This document shows positions 7,600-14,399 of a stretch of DNA of 26,110 bases, piece by piece. The notes under the pieces were generated by a model, which searched no databases, was not told where the DNA came from, and worked only from the letters and a program-made list of their open reading frames with translations. Position 1 is the first letter of the stretch. Each line of letters starts with the position of its first letter. Both the position numbers and the translations under genes were made by a program. Where the stretch lies: contig JBNKIW010000037.1 in NCBI GenBank assembly GCA_050290865.1, positions 1-26,110 on the forward strand, written 5' to 3'. The DNA comes from JARRLC01 sp050290865. Its GTDB lineage: Bacteria > Pseudomonadota > Alphaproteobacteria > Rhizobiales > Rhodomicrobiaceae.

Positions 7600-8628
7600 A
7601 TGGCGATCGGCCGTGGCCGCCGTGCCCAAGCCCAGCATCACTACTGGCCGGGTTTCGTCGACGTCCTGTCGACGCTGCTGCTCGTCGTCACCTTCCTCAT
7701 GTCCATGTTCATGATTGCGCAATACCTCGCCACGCAGGAGGCGAGCGGCAAGGATACGGCGCTTTCCCGGCTCAACAAGCAGATTGCCTCGCTGACCGAG
7801 CTTCTGGCGCTGGAACGGTCGAAGAAGAAGTCGGCCGAGGACCAGCTCGCCGCGTTGCAGGTGACACTCAGCGCTGCCGAGAGGGAAAGAGCCCGGCTGC
7901 AAGGACTGCTCGGTGCCGCGGGTGCTGCGGGCGACAGCGCCAGTTCCCGCATTGCGACGCTGACCTCGGAGGCTGAAGAGCAGAAGAAGATTTCGGCGCA
8001 GGCGCTGGCGCAGGTCGAGTTGCTGAACCAGCAGATCGCGGCCCTGCGGCGACAGATCGCGGCCCTGGAAGCGACGCTGGACGCTTCCGAGAAGCGCGAC
8101 AAGGAATCGCAGGCGCGTATCGCCGATCTCGGCCAGCGCCTGAACGTGGCGCTTGCGCAGCGTGTGCAGGAGCTGTCGCGCTACCGCTCGGATTTCTTCG
8201 GTGAACTGCGCAAGGTGCTGGGCGCGCGCGAGGATATCCAGATCGTCGGCGACCGCTTCGTGTTCCAGGCCGAGGTGTTTTTCGCCAGCGGTTCCGCGGA
8301 GATCAATCCCGAGGCATATCCGCAGCTCGACAAGCTCGCCGCGGCTCTGATGCAGCTTGAAACGCAGATCCCGAGCGAGATCAAATGGGTGCTGCGCATC
8401 GACGGTCACACCGATATCCGGCCGATCGCGACCGCCGCTTTCGCGTCGAATTGGGAACTGTCCTCGGCACGCGCGATTTCGGTGGTGAAATATCTGATCA
8501 GCCGGGGAATCGAAGCCAAGCGGCTGGTCGCGGCCGGTTTTGGTGAGAATCAGCCGATGGTTACCGGGAGGTCCGAGGATGCGCTCCGCCGCAATCGCCG
8601 CATCGAGCTGAAGCTGACCGAGAAGTGA
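7600..8628 (+). CDS. MotB/OmpA-like peptidoglycan-binding stator partner
   Basis: The 342-residue product has a short cytoplasmic start and one membrane helix (about 19-44) with Asp21 in GFVDVLSTLLLVVTF. That is where MotB, TolR and ExbD carry their proton-binding aspartate. A long coiled coil (about 48-190) spans the periplasm. The C-terminal OmpA/MotB domain (about 220-342) shows VFFASGSAEI, IDGHTDIRPI, NWELSSARA and RNRRIELKL. The domain should bind peptidoglycan non-covalently. The gene is translationally close to the MotA-like gene, so the two likely form one membrane complex. The force produced and its output are unknown. It ends 42 bp from the convergent rdgB. Confidence 0.92.
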   Translation: MAIGRGRRAQAQHHYWPGFVDVLSTLLLVVTFLMSMFMIAQYLATQEASGKDTALSRLNKQIASLTELLALERSKKKSAEDQLAALQVTLSAAERERARLQGLLGAAGAAGDSASSRIATLTSEAEEQKKISAQALAQVELLNQQIAALRRQIAALEATLDASEKRDKESQARIADLGQRLNVALAQRVQELSRYRSDFFGELRKVLGAREDIQIVGDRFVFQAEVFFASGSAEINPEAYPQLDKLAAALMQLETQIPSEIKWVLRIDGHTDIRPIATAAFASNWELSSARAISVVKYLISRGIEAKRLVAAGFGENQPMVTGRSEDALRRNRRIELKLTEK

Positions 8629-8670
8629 GCGCTGCACTGCTGGTGCGGCCCACGGCTCATCGCGCTTGCA

Positions 8671-9282
8671 TCAATCCAGGCAGGCCACCGCGAAGCGCTT
8701 GAATGCGGCGTAACGGTGCGAGATGAGTTGCTTGGCCTCCGGGTCCATTTCGCCGAAGGTCTCCGTGTAGCTGTCGGGGACGAAGATCGGATCGTAGCCG
8801 AAGCCGTTCGTTCCCCGCGGCGGGAATTCCAGGTGGCCGAAGACCTTGCCTTCGAAAATCTCGCTCGTGCCGTCCGGCAGCGCGAGGCACAGGACGCAGG
8901 TGAAATTCGCGCGTGGCTGGGGCTTGAGCGCCGCCTTGGCCATCAGTTCCGCCTCGGCGCGCGCCATGGCGTGGCTGAAGTCGCGTTCCTCGCCCGCCCA
9001 GCGCGCGGAGTAGATGCCGGGCGCGCCGCCCAGCGCTTCGATCTCGATCCCTGAATCGTCGGCCAGAGCGGGCAGTCTGGTGGCCTTCGCGGTCGCCTCC
9101 GCCTTCAGGCGCGCGTTGGCTGTGAAGCTGTCGCCGGTCTCCTCCGGCTCATCGATGCCGAGCTGACCGGAGGACAGAACGTCCACGCCGTAAGGCGCGA
9201 GCAGGCCGCGGATTTCGAAGATTTTGCCCCTGTTGTGGCTGGCGAGAACGAGCTGGTCGCCGGGCTGGAAACGCTTGCTCAT
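8671..9282 (-). CDS. rdgB: Non-canonical purine NTP pyrophosphatase (RdgB/HAM1)
   Basis: The 203-residue product has the Ham1 fold motifs: an N-terminal SHNRGKIFEI loop, LADDSGIEIEAL with the metal-binding aspartates, APGIYSARWAG, FGYDPIF and a C-terminal ISHRYAAFKR. It hydrolyses dITP, ITP and XTP to monophosphates, keeping deaminated purines out of DNA and RNA. Its ATG shares one base with the rph stop (TGATG arrangement at 9280-9284), so translation is coupled and the two form an operon. Confidence 0.96.
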   Translation of the reverse strand: MSKRFQPGDQLVLASHNRGKIFEIRGLLAPYGVDVLSSGQLGIDEPEETGDSFTANARLKAEATAKATRLPALADDSGIEIEALGGAPGIYSARWAGEERDFSHAMARAEAELMAKAALKPQPRANFTCVLCLALPDGTSEIFEGKVFGHLEFPPRGTNGFGYDPIFVPDSYTETFGEMDPEAKQLISHRYAAFKRFAVACLD

Positions 9283-10007
9283 CAGCCGATGGTCAGCTTC
9301 TGCAGGCTGATCAACTCACGGATACCCTTCTTCGCCAGATGCATCAGCTCGTCGAACTTCTCCTCGGAGAAGGGCTCGCGCTCCGCCGTGCCCTGGATTT
9401 CGACGATGCCGCCCTTGCCGGTCATGACGAAATTGGCGTCGGCATCGGCCTCGGAGTCCTCTTCATAGTCGAGATCGAGAACCGCCTGCCCGCGATACAG
9501 CCCGCAGGAGACCGCCGCCACCTGGTCCTTCAGCACATTGGCATGGATCATGTCGCGCGCCTGCATCCATTGCAGGCAGTCATGCAGCGCGACCCACGCC
9601 CCCGTGATGGATGCGGTGCGTGTGCCGCCGTCGGCCTGGATGACGTCGCAGTCCACGGTGATCTGGTGCTCGCCGAGTGCCTGCAGATCGACTACGGCGC
9701 GGAGCGAACGGCCGATAAGCCGTTGAATCTCCTGGCTGCGCCCGGAAGGATGGCCCCGACTGGCTTCCCGCCGGGTGCGCTCGTTGGTGGCGCGCGGCAG
9801 CATGCCGTATTCGGCGGTGACCCAGCCGCGCCCCTGGTTCTTCAGCCAGGGCGGCAGGCGTTCCTCGACCGATGCCATACACAGAACGTGCGTGTGCCCA
9901 AACTTGATCAGGCAGGAGCCTTCGGCGTGGAGGGAGACCGCGCGCTCGATTGCGACCGGCCGGAGGATGTCATATTCGCGCTTCGACGGACGCATGCGTT
10001 TGTCCAT
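9282..10007 (-). CDS. rph: Ribonuclease PH
   Basis: The 241-residue product matches RNase PH, a phosphorolytic 3'-5' exonuclease that trims tRNA 3' ends. Diagnostic stretches are MRPSKREYDILRPV, FGHTHVLCMASVEE, GWVTAEYGMLPRAT, RTRREASRGHPSGRSQEIQR and DCDVIQADGGTRTASITGA, which include the phosphate-binding arginine region. The start MDKRM at 10007 has only a weak CGGA before an A run; MRPSK four codons later is the alternative. In many alphaproteobacteria rph is divergent from hrcA; here hrcA is absent, and the upstream neighbour is the redox cluster on the same strand. Confidence 0.96.
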   Translation of the reverse strand: MDKRMRPSKREYDILRPVAIERAVSLHAEGSCLIKFGHTHVLCMASVEERLPPWLKNQGRGWVTAEYGMLPRATNERTRREASRGHPSGRSQEIQRLIGRSLRAVVDLQALGEHQITVDCDVIQADGGTRTASITGAWVALHDCLQWMQARDMIHANVLKDQVAAVSCGLYRGQAVLDLDYEEDSEADADANFVMTGKGGIVEIQGTAEREPFSEEKFDELMHLAKKGIRELISLQKLTIG

Positions 10008-10056
10008 TTTTTTCCGATGAGAGCCGTTACACTACGCGAAAAGCGCGCGGACGATC

Positions 10057-10075
10057 AACCGCGATCGCCGCGGTT
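10057..10075 (-). terminator. Short perfect hairpin downstream of the YeeE gene
   Basis: AACCGCG (10057-10063) and CGCGGTT (10069-10075) form a 7-bp stem with a 5-base loop, about 70 bases after the YeeE stop and 50 bases before rph. No T tract follows on the minus strand, so termination is possible but not shown. It could also be part of the rph leader. Confidence 0.35.
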
Positions 10076-10145
10076 CCACGAAGAATCGCGGGTGGGGTGT
10101 GGAGCGGGCCGGTCCGGTGCGAAAACCTGCCCGTGAGAAGAGCCA

Positions 10146-11381
10146 TCAAACCGCGGTGAACTTGCCCGTCGACTCATTGTAGCGCAGGAGCGCATACCAG
10201 ACGGCGAGCACGAGAGCCGCCAGTCCCAGCGCTGCGGCCCAGCCGCCGAACGATTCCAGAGCCTTCGGCAGATAGACCTGGATGCCGAGGGCCGTCTCTT
10301 CCACGAGATCGAGATTCATCTCCGCCGCCGTCAGGCCGGTCTTCTTGAAGATCGCGTAGGCGATCGACCCGGCCCAGGCGAAGAAGAAAGCCGCCACCCA
10401 CAGTTTTAGATGCCCCTCGCCCATGCGCCACAGCGAGCCGGATGCGCAGCCGCCGGCGAAAATCATGCCGAAGCCGAAGATCAGGCCACCGATCAGCGAT
10501 CCGGCCCAGAACACCGGCGGGATGGCGATATAGGGATCGAGCAGCTTGGCCTTGAACATCAACGCCGCCATCGGCACGCCGATCAGGATGCCCAGCATCA
10601 CGGCCTTGGTCATCGAGCCTTCGCCGGTAACGAATGGCTCGCGGAAGGCGCGGGCGAAGCACAGCCGCGAACGGTGCATGATGAAGCCGATCCCGAAGCC
10701 TGCGAGGACGAGGATCGCGCGCGCGGCGAGCTTGGCGTCGGGCGACGTGTACCATCGCGATGCCCAGAACAGGATGCCGATCACGATCAGCAGTCCGAGC
10801 CACGGATAGACGGCCTGCACCTTCGCCGGGATGGTGACCGGCTTGGGCGGCGTCGTGCCCCAGGTGACGTTTTCAAGCATCCAGAACAGCACCTTGACGC
10901 CCACGAACGCGCCGATGATCAGTCCGAGCCACATGGCCCATCCCGCCGGCGAGGAGTGGATGACGGGCGTGAAAAAGCCGCCGGTGGTGCAGCCGCCTGC
11001 CAGCGCGGCGCCGGTGCCCATGAGCGTGCCGCCAAGGGCGCCGGTGACGAGTTCGAGCTTCGGCGGGCGGTTGATGAGGAACTGCCGCGACATGAGCGCC
11101 GCGGTGAACGCGCCGATGACCAGCGTGATGTCCATCAGCGAGATGCGGTGCATGAGCGGCGATTTGAGACTGGCCGGAAGTCCGAGTAAGCCGCCGAGGC
11201 CGATGGCGGAGTTGAACCAGTCGCCCCAGAGCTTCAGCCCGCCGAAAATGCCCCAAAAAAGCCCGTTGGCCATCAGCGCGATGATGACGAAGATGAGGAG
11301 GATGACGCCGAGATAGGGCGGCCATTCCTCGACGAAGACGCTGTGGTAGTCGGCCTTGAACCCGGCCGCTGGTTTGCTCAT
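10146..11381 (-). CDS. YeeE/YedE family sulfur-compound transporter (TsuA-like)
   Basis: The 411-residue integral membrane protein is built from two homologous halves with about ten or more helices. Conserved cysteine motifs are GGCTTGGF (Cys131), MHRSRLCFARAFREPF (Cys241) and GGCASGSLW (Cys312). Cysteines of this kind relay thiosulfate through the pore in the characterised YeeE/TsuA protein; other relatives are tied to selenium or other sulfur species. ATG 11381 has GGAGG eight bases upstream; longer in-frame starts run into the cytochrome gene and lack hydrophobicity. It is last in the cluster, 131 bp after the cytochrome c gene. Its position beside a tetrathionate-reductase-family cytochrome suggests a role in moving thiosulfate or a related sulfur compound, which is inference. 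Confidence 0.92.
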   Translation of the reverse strand: MSKPAAGFKADYHSVFVEEWPPYLGVILLIFVIIALMANGLFWGIFGGLKLWGDWFNSAIGLGGLLGLPASLKSPLMHRISLMDITLVIGAFTAALMSRQFLINRPPKLELVTGALGGTLMGTGAALAGGCTTGGFFTPVIHSSPAGWAMWLGLIIGAFVGVKVLFWMLENVTWGTTPPKPVTIPAKVQAVYPWLGLLIVIGILFWASRWYTSPDAKLAARAILVLAGFGIGFIMHRSRLCFARAFREPFVTGEGSMTKAVMLGILIGVPMAALMFKAKLLDPYIAIPPVFWAGSLIGGLIFGFGMIFAGGCASGSLWRMGEGHLKLWVAAFFFAWAGSIAYAIFKKTGLTAAEMNLDLVEETALGIQVYLPKALESFGGWAAALGLAALVLAVWYALLRYNESTGKFTAV

Positions 11382-11435
11382 GGCCTCTCCCTCCATACCC
11401 GTTGCTCTGCCCGCACCCGGCCGTTTCGCGCCCAC

Positions 11436-11490
11436 ACTCTCCCCTTCGGGAGAACCGCGGTGCGAGACGCCGGGCGAAGGAGGAGCCGTA
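11436..11490. repeat. REP-like intergenic element with nested hairpins
   Basis: TCTCCC (11438-11443) and GGGAGA (11448-11453) make a 6-bp stem with a CTTC loop, followed by a second small hairpin of the form GGYGCGA-GMCGCC. This layout, a CTCTCCC/GGGAGA stem followed by a GGCGCGAAGCGCC-like arm, resembles dispersed intergenic palindromes I know from Rhizobiales and relatives. Only one copy is in the window, so repetitiveness is not shown here. It lies between the cytochrome c and YeeE genes. Confidence 0.4.
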
Positions 11491-11512
11491 GACTCCCGGA
11501 CCGATCTCCCGG

Positions 11513-11896
11513 TTAGTTGCAGCTCGCAGGCGCGTCGCCGTCTTTCGCGCCCTTGAGTACGAACGCCTTCACGTCCTCCAGCAGTTCGGCATCGGGAACC
11601 TCGGCGAACTTGCTGGCGACCTTGTTGCCGTCCTTGATGCTGGCGCGGTAGGCGACGGAGACATACTGCTTCACCGTGTCTGCGCCCTTGTTGTGCTTGT
11701 CCGCACCGAGATAGGCGGTCCACTCAGCAATGGTGTAAGCGTTGGGCGCGATCGGCTCTTTCTTTTCGTGGCAATTGGTGCACACGCCGCGGAAATAGAC
11801 GCGCCCGCGTTTCCAGTTGGCCTCATAGGCGGAAGCGGTGGTCGCCGTGCCGACGACTGCGGCCAGCGCCAGGGCGGCAATGGCAAGACGGCTCAT
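11513..11896 (-). CDS. Monoheme cytochrome c, periplasmic
   Basis: The 127-residue product has a signal peptide (MSRLAIAALALAAVVGTATTASA) and one heme site, RGVCTNCHEKKEPIAP, near residue 40 of the precursor. The rest is a compact helical cytochrome c domain. No clear Met ligand is visible after the heme motif, because the mature chain lacks Met; a His, Lys or Asn distal ligand or an open site is therefore possible. GGAGTACATCC precedes the ATG at good spacing. It likely shuttles electrons for the neighbouring octaheme/b-cytochrome module. A final cysteine (APASCN) lies outside the heme motif and could be redox-active or form a disulfide. Confidence 0.88.
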   Translation of the reverse strand: MSRLAIAALALAAVVGTATTASAYEANWKRGRVYFRGVCTNCHEKKEPIAPNAYTIAEWTAYLGADKHNKGADTVKQYVSVAYRASIKDGNKVASKFAEVPDAELLEDVKAFVLKGAKDGDAPASCN

Positions 11897-11963
11897 GGAT
11901 GTACTCCTTCCCTTGTCGAATTCGCGGATGCCGGGCAGCAAAGGGCTGCATCTTCGACCACAG

Positions 11964-11987
11964 ATGCCCGGCTTGATGACCGGGCAT
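11964..11987. repeat. Palindromic intergenic element
   Basis: ATGCCCGG (11964-11971) and CCGGGCAT (11980-11987) form a perfect 8-bp stem with an 8-base loop, in the 164-bp spacer between the cytochrome b and cytochrome c genes. The ATGCCCGG...CCGGGCAT pattern is a familiar small intergenic repeat in alphaproteobacterial genomes. As RNA it could attenuate or stabilise the transcript between the two genes. Confidence 0.5.
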
Positions 11988-12060
11988 GGCGTGCAAATGT
12001 GGAAACGCCGGGGCAGGCGGAGGTTTTGCGTTTCCCTGCCGCGCAACCCCGGCTGGCGCC

Positions 12061-12657
12061 TCACTCCACCTCTTCCCAGCCGGTGACGATCGCCCGGATA
12101 TGCGAGGTCAGCGTCCGGCCGGTGGTCGCGAGATAGACGTGCCCGATAAAGAAGATCAGGATGATGTACGCCCCGAACGTATGTCCGAGCGCGACCCATC
12201 CCAGATCGAACCCGCTCAATCCCCACGCCGTCCAGTCGCCGTAGAACAGTTGCAGCCAGCCGGTGATCCAGATCAGCGGCATGACCAGCGCCAGGATCGC
12301 CAGATAGGACAGGCGCTGCAGCGAGTTGAACTTGCGGATGGGTGTCGGGTGCACGGGATGATGTTCACCGCGGAAGATGCCGCGCGTGTAGTAGTGCCAC
12401 AACGCGCCGGCTTTCTCGAGTGTCAGCGCATATTGCCGCCATTCGCCCGTCGTGAAGTGCCAGAAGATGGCGAACACCCACAAGCCGACCAGCGTCCAGG
12501 CGGCGATGGTGTGCAGATTGACCGCCGTGCCGAAGCCGAACAGCGCATAGGTGCCGTGGATCTCGAAACCGGTGAGCATCAGGAAGACGATCAGCAATCC
12601 CTGGCTCCAATGCCAGAAGCGTTCGAAGCCCTTGAAGATATAGACGCGCTCCATCAT
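12061..12657 (-). CDS. Cytochrome b561-type membrane subunit
   Basis: The 198-residue product has four membrane helices with paired histidines for two b hemes: FWHWSQG (helix 1), LHTIAAW (helix 2), FWHFTTG and, in the last helix, LGHTFGAYIILIFFIGHVYL. This resembles the b-type subunits of Ni/Fe-hydrogenases and thiosulfate reductases, which pass electrons between the quinone pool and a periplasmic partner. ATG 12657 overlaps the octaheme gene stop by four bases (ATGA), with GGAGG six bases upstream, so the two are translationally coupled. Its partner is therefore most likely the octaheme cytochrome, as a quinol dehydrogenase delivering electrons to it. Confidence 0.92.
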   Translation of the reverse strand: MMERVYIFKGFERFWHWSQGLLIVFLMLTGFEIHGTYALFGFGTAVNLHTIAAWTLVGLWVFAIFWHFTTGEWRQYALTLEKAGALWHYYTRGIFRGEHHPVHPTPIRKFNSLQRLSYLAILALVMPLIWITGWLQLFYGDWTAWGLSGFDLGWVALGHTFGAYIILIFFIGHVYLATTGRTLTSHIRAIVTGWEEVE

Positions 12658-14258
12658 GACGCTCCTCCATTCCTGCGGCGGCTGGAAACGATGCGCATGC
12701 CCGCATGCCATAAGACGGCGAGGATCGTCAGCCCGACCAGCGCCCACATGAGATTGTCGAACCACACCACGCGATCGCGGCCCGGCATGTAGACGCCGGC
12801 GATGTTGGCTAGCCGCCCGCCTTCGCGCACGTGGCAGGAGGAGCAGTGCAGCGCCTTCTCCTTCGGCGCGACCATATGTGTGATCGGCCATGCCATCTGC
12901 GTCTTGATGAAGTCCACCTTGCCGGAGTACGGCGCGCCTTTGACCTTCATCCCGGTGGCGATGGCCTTGTCCCAGATGAAGTTCTTCCAGTAGGCGGTGT
13001 CGTCGTTGCCGGCGACATGCGGCGTCACCAGTGTCTGGTTCACCGGGTCGAAGGGTTGTATGCCGCGGAACCATTTCACGGGCCAGATCAGCGACTTGCC
13101 GTCGTTGGGGCTGCCGCTCAGCTTGTTGATGGTGACGGGCTGTTTCTCCTTGGAGATCTTGTCGGTCACCAGCGTGTAACGCACATCGCCATTGAACCAG
13201 ATGTATTCGGGCGGGATGTTCTCGGCGAGCGTGAAGTTGCCCTTGCGGCTGTCATAGGTGACGTGGCCGTGCTCGTCCTTGATCTGGAACCGCTTGCCGT
13301 TCTTCAGCTTGCCCGCCGTCGACCAGTCCCAGAACATCTTGGTGGGGTTTCCGCCGCGCGCGATTTTCGGCACGTGGCAGGTCTGGCAGGCGATCTTGGT
13401 CGCGTGCAGATTGAGCCGGTCGCGGTGCTTGTGCGGCGTGTTGCTGTGGCATGAGACACAGGTTGCGGGGTTGCGGTGAGCGCCCCTGCCGCGCATCAGC
13501 GCGCCGCCCTTGTCTATCGCTGTCGGCGTGTAGCGGCTGCCCGCCACGTCGTGGCCCGAACCGCGATGACAGGTCGCGCAGGTGAAATCGAGCCCCGCGG
13601 CGTCCATGTGCACGTCCAGATCCTCGTCAGGCGCGAACAGCGATGAGTCCAGGTCGCCGTGCTTCACACCATTGCCGCCGCCGCCGTAGAAGTGGCAGCC
13701 GCCGCAGGTGTCGCGGCTGGTCTTGCCGACCTTCTGCGCGATCTTGGAGAGGTCGGGAGCCTTGAGAACCCTGCCGGAACCCGCCGGGAGTTCCGTGTCC
13801 TTATAAAGCGGATGTCCGGCAAAGCCCGGATATTTCTTATAGGAGCCCGTGGTGTCGTGGCAGGTGAGGCAGTCCACGTTCTTCTCGGACGAGAAATCGA
13901 AATTGGCGTCCTTCCAGCCGTAGCCGATATGGCAACCCGTGCAGAAGGCGTAGTTCGACGGGATCGAGATACAGAAATTGTTGAGGACGTTCTTCTTGCC
14001 AAGCCGCTGCTTGGTAGTCGGGTTGAGAAACTCCCACTTCCAGTGCTTGGTCTGGTGTATCTGCTTGGCGGCCTCGGTATGGCACTTCAGGCACGCCGCC
14101 GTCACATCGGGGCCGGAGGCGAAGGGCTGTTGAAGTTCCTTGAATTTACTGTGGTCTGCGGTGGTGTTACGCTTGAATGATACGTTTTCCGCCCTGGCGA
14201 GCGGTGCAATGAAGACCGCGCAAGCGAGCACGATCCAGGAAATACTGGGGTATTTCAT
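12654..14258 (-). CDS. Octaheme tetrathionate-reductase-family cytochrome c, membrane-anchored
   Basis: The 534-residue product has a signal peptide (1-23), eight CxxCH heme sites at Cys56, 106, 130, 185, 227, 267, 291 and 472, and a C-terminal membrane helix (about 502-520) followed by a basic cytoplasmic tail. The heme spacing and the GWKDANFDF, CGGCHFYGGGGNGVKHGDLD and MDAAGLDFTCATCH stretches match the octaheme tetrathionate reductase (Otr) family. The Shewanella enzyme reduces tetrathionate, nitrite and hydroxylamine in vitro and has one lysine-ligated catalytic heme. No CxxCK is present, which fits Otr and not NrfA. ATG 14258 has AAGGGGA upstream; the in-frame extension to 14492 carries no signal. 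Its natural substrate is not settled for the family. The tail anchor points the heme domain into the periplasm. Confidence 0.95.
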   Translation of the reverse strand: MKYPSISWIVLACAVFIAPLARAENVSFKRNTTADHSKFKELQQPFASGPDVTAACLKCHTEAAKQIHQTKHWKWEFLNPTTKQRLGKKNVLNNFCISIPSNYAFCTGCHIGYGWKDANFDFSSEKNVDCLTCHDTTGSYKKYPGFAGHPLYKDTELPAGSGRVLKAPDLSKIAQKVGKTSRDTCGGCHFYGGGGNGVKHGDLDSSLFAPDEDLDVHMDAAGLDFTCATCHRGSGHDVAGSRYTPTAIDKGGALMRGRGAHRNPATCVSCHSNTPHKHRDRLNLHATKIACQTCHVPKIARGGNPTKMFWDWSTAGKLKNGKRFQIKDEHGHVTYDSRKGNFTLAENIPPEYIWFNGDVRYTLVTDKISKEKQPVTINKLSGSPNDGKSLIWPVKWFRGIQPFDPVNQTLVTPHVAGNDDTAYWKNFIWDKAIATGMKVKGAPYSGKVDFIKTQMAWPITHMVAPKEKALHCSSCHVREGGRLANIAGVYMPGRDRVVWFDNLMWALVGLTILAVLWHAGMRIVSSRRRNGGAS

Positions 14259-14341
14259 GCGTCTGTCCCCTTGTATAGGCCGTTTCCTGCATCCGCCGCC
14301 AATGAACGGCAGACGTCCTCCCGATGCGGCCATCCGCGCAA

Positions 14342-14383
14342 AGTATATGCACGTTTCATTATATTCGAATTGACCTATATCAA
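14342..14383 (-). promoter_or_regulatory. FNR/Anr/FixK-type box and -10 element upstream of the octaheme gene
   Basis: TTGAC-CTAT-ATCAA lies at 14370-14383, a near-perfect FNR-class palindrome (TTGAT-N4-ATCAA, FixK variants TTGAT-N4-GTCAA). On the minus strand a TATACT hexamer occupies 14347-14342. Taking it as -10 puts +1 near 14335 and the box centre at -41.5, the standard class II activator position. A second hexamer, TATAAT (14363-14358), would put the box near -25 and imply repression instead. The leader would then be about 77 bases. Confidence 0.7.
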
Positions 14384-14399
14384 CAGTCAACAGTGGTGC

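Noticed and set aside
6522..8628. Zorya-type anti-phage system (ZorA/ZorB are MotA- and MotB-like)
   Set aside because: No helicase (ZorD) or other Zorya effector is nearby, the neighbours are housekeeping genes, and the MotA-like protein lacks the very long ZorA tail.
12654..14258. NrfA- or hydroxylamine-oxidoreductase-type assignment for the multiheme protein
   Set aside because: There is no CxxCK site as in NrfA, and the heme spacing and flanking motifs fit the Otr family better than HAO.
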